The notes: a model not told the origin generated them from the letters alone. Counted from the first letter of the stretch, positions 27,519 through 36,690 are shown. The stretch: 64,000 nucleotides of DNA from Chitinophaga qingshengii (GCF_014529935.1 NZ_JACVFC010000006.1:62001-126000), one strand, 5' to 3'. Made by a program: numbers and translations.

Positions 27519-29834
27519 TTACTTCGCGCTTTTCACGAAGTCACGCAGATAACTGCATTGACCATACACCTCCTGGTAAAGGCGTGTCTGGGAATAGTTG
27601 CTTTTTAATACAGGGAAGTAACGGTTACGTACCAACGCCGCATAGTATTTCTGACTGTCCTCCATCGGCGTAACATGTTTCTGGTAACAACGCGCGGCCA
27701 TAAAGAAACATTTAGCCCTGAACTCCGGATCAGTGGCTGCCTGCGCTGCTTTCAGGTAATAACCCTCTGCGGCATAACAACCAAAATATTGTTTCTCAAA
27801 AGGATCTTTTTCGCAGGCTGTAGTATACCAGGTGGTAGACGGCCGGTATTTCTGCACAAAATTCCATGTCCTGCCGTAATAGGTAATGTTGAATAACCCT
27901 GTCGCATACTCGTAATATACTTTCGCATCTACAGGTGTTACCTTCATCTTCTCCTGTAAGGCCAGCATACGGTCTACATACTGCAATTGGGTGATGGGTT
28001 TAGAGAAAGCCCGTTCCGCAGTATCCGGACCGAAATCCTGGTACAGCTCTTTAAACACCAGGTAAGAAGCAGCCAGATTGTTAGCCTTCTTAAACCAGGG
28101 CTGAGCATTTTTGAAATCATGTACCCGCACATAACTTTCTCCAATGGTTGCATCCAGATCAATTCCTTTCGGGAAAAAGCCAGCCAGGTAAGACTCATAA
28201 GGCGTTTTGCCGGTAGATTTCATGAAGTTATGCAACTGTAATAGCTGTGCGCTGTTCATCTGGCCATAGATCTGGTCTTCGGCAGAGGCGCCGGAAAGGA
28301 AATAATCATAGGCCTTCAGGCTGTCACAACGGCCACGGATCAACGATTCTTTTACATAATCGCCCTGCAGATGATATTTAGGCGCCAGTATAGCACCCAG
28401 CAGATTGCGGTAGGTTTTTGCGAAAAACCGGTCCCGGCCAGACATCCACCATTTATCAGGCGGAGGCGTGGAGCCCATTTGTTCATCCAGCCATTTGAAA
28501 GAAGCCAGCAGCTTGGTTTCCAGCGCAGCGTCGATGCTCTTTTGTTCATTAACATTGAGCAGTATATTTACTACTTCCCACTGATTGCGGATGTCCGGTT
28601 CTTTACTGTTAACCTTATTCAGCATAGCCCGTGCTACCTCATAGTCACGGCACATATAGGAAAGGTAGGCGGAATTCACCTGCCAGAAGGCCAGGTCTTT
28701 TACTTTCCCTTTATCGATGATGCTGTTCATCCAGCCAATCATCGGGCGGATTTTAACATTCACCATCGACGCCAGTTCGGGCGACAGCTTTACAATAGCC
28801 GCCATAGAAGCAGAATCGGTGGAAGTGGAAACCGCCTTATTGAGGAACATGGATTCGAGTTTACTGATCTCACGGCCCAGCAATACGTTCATGGCCGGAG
28901 AAGCAGGGTCGAATGCATATACTTTTTTCAGTGGTTCCAGGTTCAGTTCGTCCGGTCTCATGCCATAAATAGCGGCCACCATAGCCTTTTCGCGATTGTC
29001 TTTACAAAGATTGTACACCGCTTCTTCCGGGGCATTTCCCCATCGCATACTGATGTAACAGCTGGTCCGCAGCGGCACCGCTTTATCAAACACACGGGAA
29101 AACAGGTAGGCTCCCTGTACAGAATCGCCCATATGCTGCACTGCGCCTGCTTTCAGCGCTAAAGACTTATAATACAGCAGTGAAGAACCCGCTTTCTTAA
29201 ACAACTTATCGAAGGTAGCAGCAGCCTCTTCATAGCGGCCACTGTAATGCAACAACCTCACCTGCTGGAAAGCATAACGGTCACGGATATCTTTATTACT
29301 GGTTTTCTCATACAATTCAGCTGCTTCCTTTTCCAGGGCGGTCATAGCCGGTATATTCCGTTCCGGGGCCGACCATCGGTCACTCTGACTCACAAAAGGC
29401 TCGCAGGTTTTGGCGAAGAGCAGGTAACGGGCGGCTTCCTGGTTACGGTCTTCCTGCAGAAAACGGGCGAAAGTGTTTTTACTTACACTGTCCGGCAGCG
29501 AAGCAGTACTACGCGTAGCTACGGCAGACATCTCCTCTTTGGTGTACGTGTAAACATACTCCCGGATATCGGCTGCTTTTACTTTATCACCGGTAAACCG
29601 CTGCCAGTCGCCGATATTGATATCATACTCCGAAGAAGCGGCATCGTCATAGAAAGGCGACAGTCCCGAATAATAAAACGGTTCATATCCCGGTGCAGAG
29701 GGATAGGGATTAAAAAAAGAGATGTAATAATCATAAGGATCTTCCTCCGGCCCGCAGGACAGGGTATAGATCACATTGCCAAACAGTACGGCACAAAAGC
29801 TAATGAAAAAGACGATAAATTTTTTGTAGTTCAT
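27519..29834 (-). CDS. Large secreted repeat protein of unknown function
   Basis: 771 residues. The N-terminus has a hydrophobic signal (FIVFFISFCAVLFGNVIYTL) followed by SCGPEEDPYDYYISFF, so a lipoprotein anchor at Cys27 is possible though the lipobox is not classical. The body is mostly alpha-helical with TPR-like pieces (YSGRYEEAAATFDKLFK, RDYEVARAMLNKVNSK, KNAQPWFKKANNLAASY). No enzymatic motif is visible. Its start overlaps the preceding gene by 35 bp, so the two are probably translationally coupled. The pairing suggests a joint envelope function, unknown at present. Confidence 0.75.
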   Translation of the reverse strand: MNYKKFIVFFISFCAVLFGNVIYTLSCGPEEDPYDYYISFFNPYPSAPGYEPFYYSGLSPFYDDAASSEYDINIGDWQRFTGDKVKAADIREYVYTYTKEEMSAVATRSTASLPDSVSKNTFARFLQEDRNQEAARYLLFAKTCEPFVSQSDRWSAPERNIPAMTALEKEAAELYEKTSNKDIRDRYAFQQVRLLHYSGRYEEAAATFDKLFKKAGSSLLYYKSLALKAGAVQHMGDSVQGAYLFSRVFDKAVPLRTSCYISMRWGNAPEEAVYNLCKDNREKAMVAAIYGMRPDELNLEPLKKVYAFDPASPAMNVLLGREISKLESMFLNKAVSTSTDSASMAAIVKLSPELASMVNVKIRPMIGWMNSIIDKGKVKDLAFWQVNSAYLSYMCRDYEVARAMLNKVNSKEPDIRNQWEVVNILLNVNEQKSIDAALETKLLASFKWLDEQMGSTPPPDKWWMSGRDRFFAKTYRNLLGAILAPKYHLQGDYVKESLIRGRCDSLKAYDYFLSGASAEDQIYGQMNSAQLLQLHNFMKSTGKTPYESYLAGFFPKGIDLDATIGESYVRVHDFKNAQPWFKKANNLAASYLVFKELYQDFGPDTAERAFSKPITQLQYVDRMLALQEKMKVTPVDAKVYYEYATGLFNITYYGRTWNFVQKYRPSTTWYTTACEKDPFEKQYFGCYAAEGYYLKAAQAATDPEFRAKCFFMAARCYQKHVTPMEDSQKYYAALVRNRYFPVLKSNYSQTRLYQEVYGQCSYLRDFVKSAK

Positions 29835-30825
29835 CCAACGGATAATTATGAAGCGTTACTGAATCCAAATGATAAAAAATAACAACGGGGTTATAGTCCT
29901 GTCGTTGCCGGGCCACCAGGCGGGCAACGGATTCCAGCGTGGCAGGGTCGCTGGTTTCGCGGCGTAACAAATTACCTGCTTTCAGCGGGTACCCGTTTAC
30001 CAGGCTATCTTTCCGTACGGTATACAGGTATTTGCCTGATGGGGCAAACATGGCCGTATCATGCAGGGCTGCATCGCCAATGCTGCGGAGGATACCGTTA
30101 TAGCGGCCATCCTTGAACAACACCGTCCAATCAAACAGCGGTAAAGCGATATCCAAAGGTACAGGATAAGCCGATACCCGGTCGTCTCCGATGTAGGATT
30201 TCATGGTGTTTTCATCCAGGATGGAGTTATGATCACCAGGCTTGCGGAGATCGCCCATATTATAGCACATCAGCAGACCTTTGTCTATCGGTGGTACGCC
30301 GCTGCTGGTCACAAACTTCACCTGGTGCATGCGGATGGTGGCGGAAAGCTGGCGCCCACGGAAAAAGGGTTGTTCCCGCAGCTGCTGTAAAAACGCGAAG
30401 TAGGCCTCACGGGAACTGCGGGTCCAGTCGCAGTCCATTTGTATTTCAGGAATACGGCTGGCGGGGATGTGATGGCATAATTGTTCCAGTAGCCGGTTGA
30501 TGTTGGCTGCCAATGCGGTATCCGGCTTTTCCCACAACTCGTTGACGATAAATACTACGGGAACAATGTCTATGCTGTCCGGCAGCGGTGTCTGTTCCTT
30601 TAATATGGCGATGGGCATTGCCTTACCGGTGACCGGGTCTACATCGGCATCAAACATCTTCAGATAGAGGCGTTTGGCTGGTAGTCCGCGCAGGTATTGC
30701 ATTTCGGTGGCGTTGCCGGTCCAGGCCTGTTTCCAGTAATAAAAGGCGGGTGTTATCTGGCGCGGTGCAGGACGTTGGCAGGCGAAGCATAGTATCAACA
30801 AACACAAAAACAGATAGCGGGGCAT
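29800..30825 (-). CDS. Uncharacterised lipoprotein with TIM-barrel-like features
   Basis: 341 residues. Lipoprotein signal with Cys16 (LCLLILCFACQRPA). The body reads like a TIM barrel: FYYWKQAWTG, LYLKMFDADVD, VPVVFIVNELW, IPEIQMDCDWT, LSATIRMHQV, LLMCYNMGD, VSAYPVPLDIALPLF. The acidic DCDW at the end of a predicted strand recalls catalytic acids of glycoside-hydrolase-like barrels, but I cannot name the family with certainty (DUF3142-like is possible). It sits 10 bp after the RNA methyltransferase gene and overlaps the next gene by 35 bp. Confidence 0.7.
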   Translation of the reverse strand: MPRYLFLCLLILCFACQRPAPRQITPAFYYWKQAWTGNATEMQYLRGLPAKRLYLKMFDADVDPVTGKAMPIAILKEQTPLPDSIDIVPVVFIVNELWEKPDTALAANINRLLEQLCHHIPASRIPEIQMDCDWTRSSREAYFAFLQQLREQPFFRGRQLSATIRMHQVKFVTSSGVPPIDKGLLMCYNMGDLRKPGDHNSILDENTMKSYIGDDRVSAYPVPLDIALPLFDWTVLFKDGRYNGILRSIGDAALHDTAMFAPSGKYLYTVRKDSLVNGYPLKAGNLLRRETSDPATLESVARLVARQRQDYNPVVIFYHLDSVTLHNYPLDELQKIYRLFH

Positions 30826-30835
30826 TCACATAAAA

Positions 30836-31576
30836 TTAAATCAGTAATCTGCCACAGATAATACCGGCGGCAACGGCGGCGTTCAGGGATTCTGCGCCTC
30901 CCAGGCGCGGGATGGTGATCCTGTGGGTAGCCAGGGCTATCACTTCATCTGTCAGTCCCCGGCCTTCGTTACCAATCAGGATAATACCTTCCCTTATGGT
31001 GGAAAAACCGGTTATGTCCTTTCCATGCAGGGTGGCTGCAAAAGAAGGCAGCAGGCTTCCCTGCAACAATGCCGGGATCTCCAGTTCCTTCACTTGTACC
31101 CGGGCAATGCTGCCCATTGTGGCCTGGATGGTTTTGGGGTTATACACGTCCACACAATCCGGTGATACAATCAGCTGACGGATACCAAACCAGTCGGCTA
31201 TACGAATCAGCGTCCCCATATTGCCTGGGTCCTGGATGGCTTCCAGTGCCAGTACCACCGAGCCTGCCGGAGGAAAACTGGTATCTGCCGGAGGCATATC
31301 CAGCAGCGCCATGGCGTTATTGGGCGTAGTGAGCGACGAGAGTTGTTTCAGTACGGCTTGATCCACTTCTTTTACAGCATCGGCCGGCAAACGGTCCAGC
31401 AGCGCCCCGTGCTGCAGCAGCCATGCCGGGGTGGCATAGACGGCTTTCACGGGCATGCCCGCCTGTAGCAGTTCCTGTACGATCTTATCTCCCTCCGCAA
31501 TATACTGGCTGGATTTTTGACGGTTTTTTTTGTGCTGTAATGATTGAATATATTTAATTTGCGCCTTTGACAACAT
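30836..31576 (-). CDS. TrmH/SpoU-family RNA 2'-O-methyltransferase
   Basis: 246 residues. The N-terminal substrate-binding part (IKYIQSLQHKKNRQKSSQYI) is followed by the knotted SPOUT domain with motif 1 ALEAIQDPGNMGTLIR, motif 2 LIGNEGRGLTDEV and motif 3 IPRLGGAESLNAAVAAGI. It methylates a ribose in rRNA or tRNA using SAM; the target is not evident. First gene of an operon with the two secreted proteins downstream, an odd mix of functions that may reflect only shared transcription. Confidence 0.93.
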   Translation of the reverse strand: MLSKAQIKYIQSLQHKKNRQKSSQYIAEGDKIVQELLQAGMPVKAVYATPAWLLQHGALLDRLPADAVKEVDQAVLKQLSSLTTPNNAMALLDMPPADTSFPPAGSVVLALEAIQDPGNMGTLIRIADWFGIRQLIVSPDCVDVYNPKTIQATMGSIARVQVKELEIPALLQGSLLPSFAATLHGKDITGFSTIREGIILIGNEGRGLTDEVIALATHRITIPRLGGAESLNAAVAAGIICGRLLI

Positions 31577-31581
31577 GGGGC

Positions 31582-31612
31582 CAAACCTACACGATTTCTT
31601 TTAATCAGCCAA
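31582..31612 (-). promoter_or_regulatory. Promoter of the RNA methyltransferase operon, next to the ATG
   Basis: TTG (31612-31610), 20-nt spacer, TAGGTTTG (31589-31582), and the ATG only 5 nt further (31576). The transcript would have at most a one- or two-base leader. Confidence 0.6.
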
Positions 31613-31677
31613 GAAACAGGCTGCTGGAGGTAGGGTTCAGTATTACTATTTAAAATATCATAACGTTTTCGCCCGTG

Positions 31678-34110
31678 ATGCAGCCGCCACCCAATTCTAA
31701 GATTTCCTTGCTGAGATATTTGCTGCTACTGGTTACAATACTGGCATTGGGCGCATGTTCCAACACCAAATACCTGCAGAAGGACCAGACCCTGTACGTT
31801 AGCAGTACGGTAGATGTAAAAGGAGAAATCCTCAGCGCTGAAAAACAGGATATCCGCAGCTCCCTGTCATCCAAATCACTGATGACGCAGCAGCCCAATA
31901 AAAAGCTGCTGGCTACCCGTATCAAGGTTTGGCTGTACAATCAAAAATATAATGAGAAAAAATCCAGCTGGTTCTGGAATATGGTACTCTCCAAAAGAAA
32001 CATGGAAGCACCGGTAGTATACGATTCCGCTAAAACAAAGGAATCTATCTCCCGTATGACCAGCTACCTGCATAACCAGGGCTTCTTCTATGCTACCGTA
32101 TCAGCCGATGCCAGCGAAAAAAGACATAAAACCAGCGTTACCTATAAAGTAAATACCGGCCGCAACTTCGTACTGGATAAAATTACCTACGTAGTGCCCG
32201 ATTCCAATATCCTTGCCGTGGTAAACAGCCACCAGGACCTGTCTCTCCTGAAAAAAGGCGTCGCCTACAAATCGGCAACACTGTCATCTGAACGGGAACG
32301 ACTCACCCGTGTCATCCGCGATGCCGGTTACTACAAGTTTGGCCGCGATGCTATCGAATTTGAAGTAGATACCCTCAACAAAGCATTGTTCCGCAACTCC
32401 CTCAATCCTTTCGAAGGATTTGTGAATATCTTCAACGAAAACAAAGGCCGCGAAAAACCCACCATGGATGTGGAAGTACGCATCAAAAATCCGGAAGATT
32501 CTACCGACGCTCGCTGGCAACGTTACCATATCGGCAAAATATACGCGTATCCCGATTTTGCGCTCAATGCCAATCCCAACGATTCCAGCCTGAAGGAAGA
32601 CAAACGCAAATACATTACCATCCGTTCACACCAGGAAATACTGCGGCCTAAGCTGTTATCCAAATCTATCCTGCTCCGGCCCGGAGAAACTTATTCTATA
32701 CAGCAGTATAACAATACAGTAAATAAACTGTACGACCTCGGCGTATGGCAGTTCGTCACCCTGCAATACAAGGAAAACAAAGATACCGCCCAGGCACTGG
32801 ACGCTTATCTTTTCCTGACACCCCGCCGCAGGCAGGAACTGGGTGTCAACTTCGAGGTGAGTAACAGTTCCGACTATACGGTAGGTTCCGGTGTAAGCCT
32901 CAACTACCGGCATATCAACCTGGGCAGAACCGCCACCCAGCTGTCGATGAGCCTCAATACCGGTATTGAACTGGTGAGACTTCCCCAGGAATGGATACTG
33001 CAGTCGAGGGAATTTGGCGGAGAGGTAAGCCTTGCCTGGCCTCGTTTTGCATTGCCTTTCAACATCCGGCAGGCGGCCCGGTCCAATGTAAAAACAAGGC
33101 TCACTTTCGGCGCCAACTACCTGTCCCGTATATCCAAATTTGATATTACCAGTATCAATCTGAGCTACGGCTACGACTGGAACGAGAATATTTATAAACG
33201 CTGGATTGTAAAGCCTTTTACACTGAACTATGTAGGGGTGAACCTGAACCCGGATTTTAAGGCCAGCACCGTAGATATCAACCCTTATCTCAAACGCAGC
33301 TTTGAACCGGCGCTCATCGGCGGGGAAAATGTCACTTTCATTTATAGTAACAACGATCTGTTACATCCCCGGCACTACAGCTATTTCCGGGCAAACATTG
33401 AGGAATCGGGGCTGTGGCTGAATGGTATCAACAGCCTGGTGGATATGGCTACCAGCAAAAAAGATAATATTGAATCGCTGACAAAGGTGAATATCTCAAA
33501 TTTTGTGAAGATGGAAGCCGATTACCGCCACTACTGGAAATTGGGTATCCATAGCGGCCTGGCGACGAGGATATATGCCGGGGTAGGTATTCCTTACAGC
33601 ACTTCTGCCGTATTACCTTATGTAAGACAATTCACTTCCGGCGGTCCCAACAGCATCCGGGCTTTCCGCCTGCGCACGCTGGGACCGGGTTCCTTCAAGG
33701 ATACCTCTTCCAGTGCCAAAATATTCCCCGATCAAACGGGAGATATGAAACTGGAAGGCAACGTGGAATATCGGTTCGATCTGCTACGCATGTTTGGCGG
33801 AACAATCAACCTCAAAGGCGCTACCTTCCTGGATATGGGTAATATCTGGATGATCAAAAAAGATTCTACCAGGCCCGGTTCTGAATTCCAGTTCAATCAA
33901 CTCTTTCATGATCTGGCTATCGGTACCGGCGTTGGCCTCCGGCTGGATTTCTCTTTCTTCCTGATCCGCCTCGACTGGGGCATCCCGCTGAAAGTACCGT
34001 ATTACACCGATAACAAAAACGGCTGGTATCTCAGTGAGTGGGACCTGAAAAACAGCAAATGGCGAAGAGACAATATTATCTGGAATATCGCTATTGGTTA
34101 TCCGTTTTAG
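31678..34110 (+). CDS. BamA/TamA-like outer-membrane protein with lipoprotein signal
   Basis: About 810 residues from the ATG at 31678 (a GTG lies one codon upstream). Lipoprotein signal with Cys27 (LLLVTILALGACSNTKYLQ). POTRA-like repeats follow (FYATVSADASEKRH, TYSIQQYNNTVNKLYDLG), then an Omp85 barrel with the hallmark loop FTSGGPNSIRAFRLRTLGPG and the end WNIAIGYPF. The NTKYLQKDQTLYVSS start is typical of the Bacteroidota TamL lipoproteins. It likely inserts or exports envelope proteins together with a TamB. It ends 20 bp inside the convergent truB gene. Confidence 0.9.
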   Translation: MQPPPNSKISLLRYLLLLVTILALGACSNTKYLQKDQTLYVSSTVDVKGEILSAEKQDIRSSLSSKSLMTQQPNKKLLATRIKVWLYNQKYNEKKSSWFWNMVLSKRNMEAPVVYDSAKTKESISRMTSYLHNQGFFYATVSADASEKRHKTSVTYKVNTGRNFVLDKITYVVPDSNILAVVNSHQDLSLLKKGVAYKSATLSSERERLTRVIRDAGYYKFGRDAIEFEVDTLNKALFRNSLNPFEGFVNIFNENKGREKPTMDVEVRIKNPEDSTDARWQRYHIGKIYAYPDFALNANPNDSSLKEDKRKYITIRSHQEILRPKLLSKSILLRPGETYSIQQYNNTVNKLYDLGVWQFVTLQYKENKDTAQALDAYLFLTPRRRQELGVNFEVSNSSDYTVGSGVSLNYRHINLGRTATQLSMSLNTGIELVRLPQEWILQSREFGGEVSLAWPRFALPFNIRQAARSNVKTRLTFGANYLSRISKFDITSINLSYGYDWNENIYKRWIVKPFTLNYVGVNLNPDFKASTVDINPYLKRSFEPALIGGENVTFIYSNNDLLHPRHYSYFRANIEESGLWLNGINSLVDMATSKKDNIESLTKVNISNFVKMEADYRHYWKLGIHSGLATRIYAGVGIPYSTSAVLPYVRQFTSGGPNSIRAFRLRTLGPGSFKDTSSSAKIFPDQTGDMKLEGNVEYRFDLLRMFGGTINLKGATFLDMGNIWMIKKDSTRPGSEFQFNQLFHDLAIGTGVGLRLDFSFFLIRLDWGIPLKVPYYTDNKNGWYLSEWDLKNSKWRRDNIIWNIAIGYPF

Positions 34111-34786
34111 GCGCACTGTTGGCGATAATGAAAGTCTCCATGTCAATGGCTTCTTCCAGCCTGAAAGCACCAATGCGGGTACGGCATAAGCTGCTCAGAT
34201 AAGCGCCGCAACCCAGGACAGCACCATAATCGTTGGCTAGTGAACGTATATACGTTCCCGTGCTGCATACTACCCGGAAATGTACTACCGGCAGCTCTAT
34301 TTTGGTAATTTCAAATTCGGAGATAGTGATTTTACGAGGCTCCACTTTGACATCTACTCCTTTCCTGGCCAGCAGATAAATAGGTTTACCGTTTTGTTTA
34401 ATGGCCGAGTGAATGGGTGGTAATTGCATGATCTCGCCTAAAAAGCCTTCCGTAGCGGCTTTCAGGGTAGCTTCGTCGATACCGTTGATGTCTTTGAAAT
34501 TTTCAGGCTCCGACTCTTTATCGAAAGTGGGCGTAGTGGCTCCCAGGGTAAAAGTGCCGGTATATTCTTTCTCCTGAGCCTGGTATTCGTTGATTTTTTT
34601 GGTCATTTTACCGGTGCAGCAAATCAGCAGCCCGGTGGCGAGCGGGTCCAAAGTGCCGGCATGACCTATTTTGGCTTTGGTTAAATTTCTTATTTTGCGT
34701 ACTACATCAAAGGAAGTCCATGTCAGCGGTTTATTAACCAGTATTACAGCTCCTTCCTGGTATTGCGTCTTGTCGGTTGTTTGCAT
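34091..34786 (-). CDS. truB: tRNA pseudouridine(55) synthase
   Basis: 231 residues. KIGHAGTLDPLATGLL holds the catalytic aspartate, KPLTWTSFDVVRKIRN the N-terminal motif and VVCSTGTYIRSLANDYG the RNA-contact motif. It makes pseudouridine at position 55 in the T loop of tRNAs. Its last 20 bp overlap the end of the convergent outer-membrane gene, so both coding ends are constrained. The C-terminal domain is short, as in many Bacteroidota. Confidence 0.95.
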   Translation of the reverse strand: MQTTDKTQYQEGAVILVNKPLTWTSFDVVRKIRNLTKAKIGHAGTLDPLATGLLICCTGKMTKKINEYQAQEKEYTGTFTLGATTPTFDKESEPENFKDINGIDEATLKAATEGFLGEIMQLPPIHSAIKQNGKPIYLLARKGVDVKVEPRKITISEFEITKIELPVVHFRVVCSTGTYIRSLANDYGAVLGCGAYLSSLCRTRIGAFRLEEAIDMETFIIANSAPKTDNQ

Positions 34787-34790
34787 TTCG

Positions 34791-34818
34791 CAAAGATAGC
34801 TAAATCACGTTTAGCCAA
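34791..34818 (-). promoter_or_regulatory. Promoter of truB, next to the ATG
   Basis: TTG (34818-34816), 17-nt spacer, TATCTTTG (34798-34791), then CGAA and the ATG at 34786. The expected start point coincides with the start codon. Confidence 0.6.
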
Positions 34819-34916
34819 CGATATCCTGTATAACCATGAGTTATATAGCAAAATATTATAACAAATAACTACTAAAAGCTTGAAGCTTTTGCATAAATTC
34901 ACGCAATTTTGCTACC

Positions 34917-35714
34917 ATGTCATTAGAACACCATAAAAATGCAACGCTCCGTTATCAGCAACAGGTAGACAACTCGCGTGAATACGTGATGACGTTTATC
35001 CAGCAGGAGTTTCCTCAGCTGGAAGGCCTGCGGGTGATGGAAGTAGGCTGCGGTGAAGGCGGCGTACTAACCCCGTTGCTGGAAAAAGGCTGCCAATGCG
35101 TAGGCGTAGACCTGTCGCCGGACAGAATTGAACTGGCGAGAAGTTTTCTGGGGAAATATGAAACGACAGGACAACTGAAACTGATCGCTAAAAATATTTA
35201 TGATGTTGATTTCCTGGGTGAGTTCAGGAACTCTTTCGACGTGATCATCCTCAAAGATGCCATCGAACACATTCCCGACCAGGAAAAAATTGTAGGACAC
35301 CTGAAACAACTGCTCACTCCCCGCGGACAGGTATATTTCGGTTTTCCGCCCTGGTATATGCCGCATGGCGGACATCAGCAAATTTGCCATAACAAATTCC
35401 TGAGCATGGTGCCTTATATCCACCTGTTGCCCAGGCCCATTTACAAAGGCGTATTAAAGATGTTCGGCGAAGAAAACGATATTGTAAATGAACTGATGGA
35501 CGTGAAATCCACCGGTATTTCTATCGAACGGTTTGAACGGATTGTAAAACGCCAGGGCTATAAAATTACCCAACGTCGTTTTTACCTGATCAACCCGATC
35601 TATAAATACAAATTTAATGTCAGCGCCCGCGAGCAATGGAAGGCTATTTCAGCGATTCCTTATGTACGCGATTTCGTGACAACGTGTATGTATTATATGA
35701 TCAAACCGGAGTAG
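34917..35714 (+). CDS. Class I SAM-dependent methyltransferase
   Basis: 265 residues. Motif I VMEVGCGEGGVLTPLLEKG binds SAM, followed by VGVDLSPDRIELAR (motif II acidic residue) and VIILKDAIEHIPDQEKI (motif post-II). The C-terminal 100 residues (FPPWYMPHGGHQQICHNK, RLYLINPIYKYKF-like FYLINPIYKYKF) resemble methyltransferases acting on lipids or sugars, but the substrate cannot be named. A 17-nt near-palindrome AAAAGCTTGAAGCTTTT lies in its upstream region at 34874-34890. Convergent with aroE across a palindromic gap. Confidence 0.85.
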   Translation: MSLEHHKNATLRYQQQVDNSREYVMTFIQQEFPQLEGLRVMEVGCGEGGVLTPLLEKGCQCVGVDLSPDRIELARSFLGKYETTGQLKLIAKNIYDVDFLGEFRNSFDVIILKDAIEHIPDQEKIVGHLKQLLTPRGQVYFGFPPWYMPHGGHQQICHNKFLSMVPYIHLLPRPIYKGVLKMFGEENDIVNELMDVKSTGISIERFERIVKRQGYKITQRRFYLINPIYKYKFNVSAREQWKAISAIPYVRDFVTTCMYYMIKPE

Positions 35715-35715
35715 T

Positions 35716-35877
35716 CTCGCAAAGATTTATAAGAGGGCAAAGAACGCAAAGGTTATTGAAGCGAATATAAGAAAGCAAAGGAGCGAAAACCAAATGTTGG
35801 TCTTCGCTCCTTTGCTTTCTTAAAAATATTACATAAAAAATCTTTGCGCTCTTTGCCCTCTTAGAATGCATTGCGAG
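35716..35877. repeat. Nested inverted repeats filling the methyltransferase-aroE gap
   Basis: Outer arms TAAGAGGGCAAAGAACGCAAAG (35730-35751, written here as two halves TAAGAGGGCAA and AGAACGCAAAG) and 35842-35863 pair in 21 of 22 positions; CTCGCAA (35716-35722) and TTGCGAG (35871-35877) close the outside; an inner perfect 19-bp stem spans 35769-35787 and 35803-35821. The core words are built around GCAAAG. It may act as a terminator for both convergent genes, or be an interspersed repeat. Confidence 0.7.
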
Positions 35878-35879
35878 CA

Positions 35880-36611
35880 CTACGCGTTCCATATATCCCA
35901 CGATGCTTCCGCTTGCAGGATCAGCATTTCATGCCCGTTTTTGATGACGGCGCCTTGCGCCGCGCCCTTTTGCAGAAACAGTGTTTCCGCCGGATTGTAC
36001 ACCAGGTCATACAACAGGTGACGGGAACTGATAAAAGCATACGGTATCTCCGGGCATGATTCCACGTTTGGATACATCCCCAGCGGCGTGGTGTTGATAA
36101 TCAGTGTGTGTGCTTCCATCACCGCCTGGTCCAGGGAGCTGTAGGCCACGGCGCCATTACCGGGTGTACGGCTGGCAACCGTGTAAGCGATATTCATCTC
36201 CTGCAGGGCATACATCACCGCTTTGGCAGCGCCGCCGGTACCCAGTACCAGGGCTTTGTTATGATGCGGTTGCAGCAAGGGTTGCAGGGAGTTCCGAAAC
36301 CCGATCACATCAGTATTAAAGCCTTTCTTTTTCCCGTCTTTAAAACGGATGCAGTTGACCGCGCCGATTTGGGCGGCGGCATCACTGAGTTCGTCCAGGT
36401 AAGGGATCACCTGTTCCTTGTACGGAATGGTCACATTCAGTCCGCACAGGTCCGGATGTTGGGCCAGCAGTGCCGGCAACTCCGTGATAGCAGGTATCGG
36501 GAAGGTTTCGTATTGATGTCCGGTAATATTTTCCGTCTCAAATTTCCGGGTAAAAAACCCTTTGGAAAAAGAGTGGCTCAATGGATAACCAATAAGGCCG
36601 TATGTTTTCAT
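35880..36611 (-). CDS. aroE: Shikimate dehydrogenase
   Basis: 243 residues from MKTYGLIGYPLSHSFS at 36611. GYPLSHSFSKGF binds shikimate, NVTIPYKEQV contains the catalytic lysine, and LGTGGAAKAVMYAL is the NADP-binding loop. It reduces 3-dehydroshikimate in aromatic amino acid synthesis. The open frame extends 20 codons upstream through the terminator of the previous gene, so the internal ATG is preferred. At 243 residues it is slightly short of the 270-residue E. coli enzyme, as is usual in this phylum. Confidence 0.93.
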   Translation of the reverse strand: MKTYGLIGYPLSHSFSKGFFTRKFETENITGHQYETFPIPAITELPALLAQHPDLCGLNVTIPYKEQVIPYLDELSDAAAQIGAVNCIRFKDGKKKGFNTDVIGFRNSLQPLLQPHHNKALVLGTGGAAKAVMYALQEMNIAYTVASRTPGNGAVAYSSLDQAVMEAHTLIINTTPLGMYPNVESCPEIPYAFISSRHLLYDLVYNPAETLFLQKGAAQGAVIKNGHEMLILQAEASWDIWNA

Positions 36612-36625
36612 GCAGTGTTTTTTAG

Positions 36626-36667
36626 GGAAAATAAAAGGGACCTGGTTATTTATCATAACAGGTCCCT
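36626..36667 (-). terminator. Terminator after the phosphosulfolactate synthase gene
   Basis: Minus-strand stem AGGGACCTG / CAGGTCCCT around a 14-nt loop, followed by TTTTATTTT. It separates this gene from aroE on the same strand. Confidence 0.75.
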
Positions 36668-36690
36668 CCATATCTTATTCTTTAACGAAA

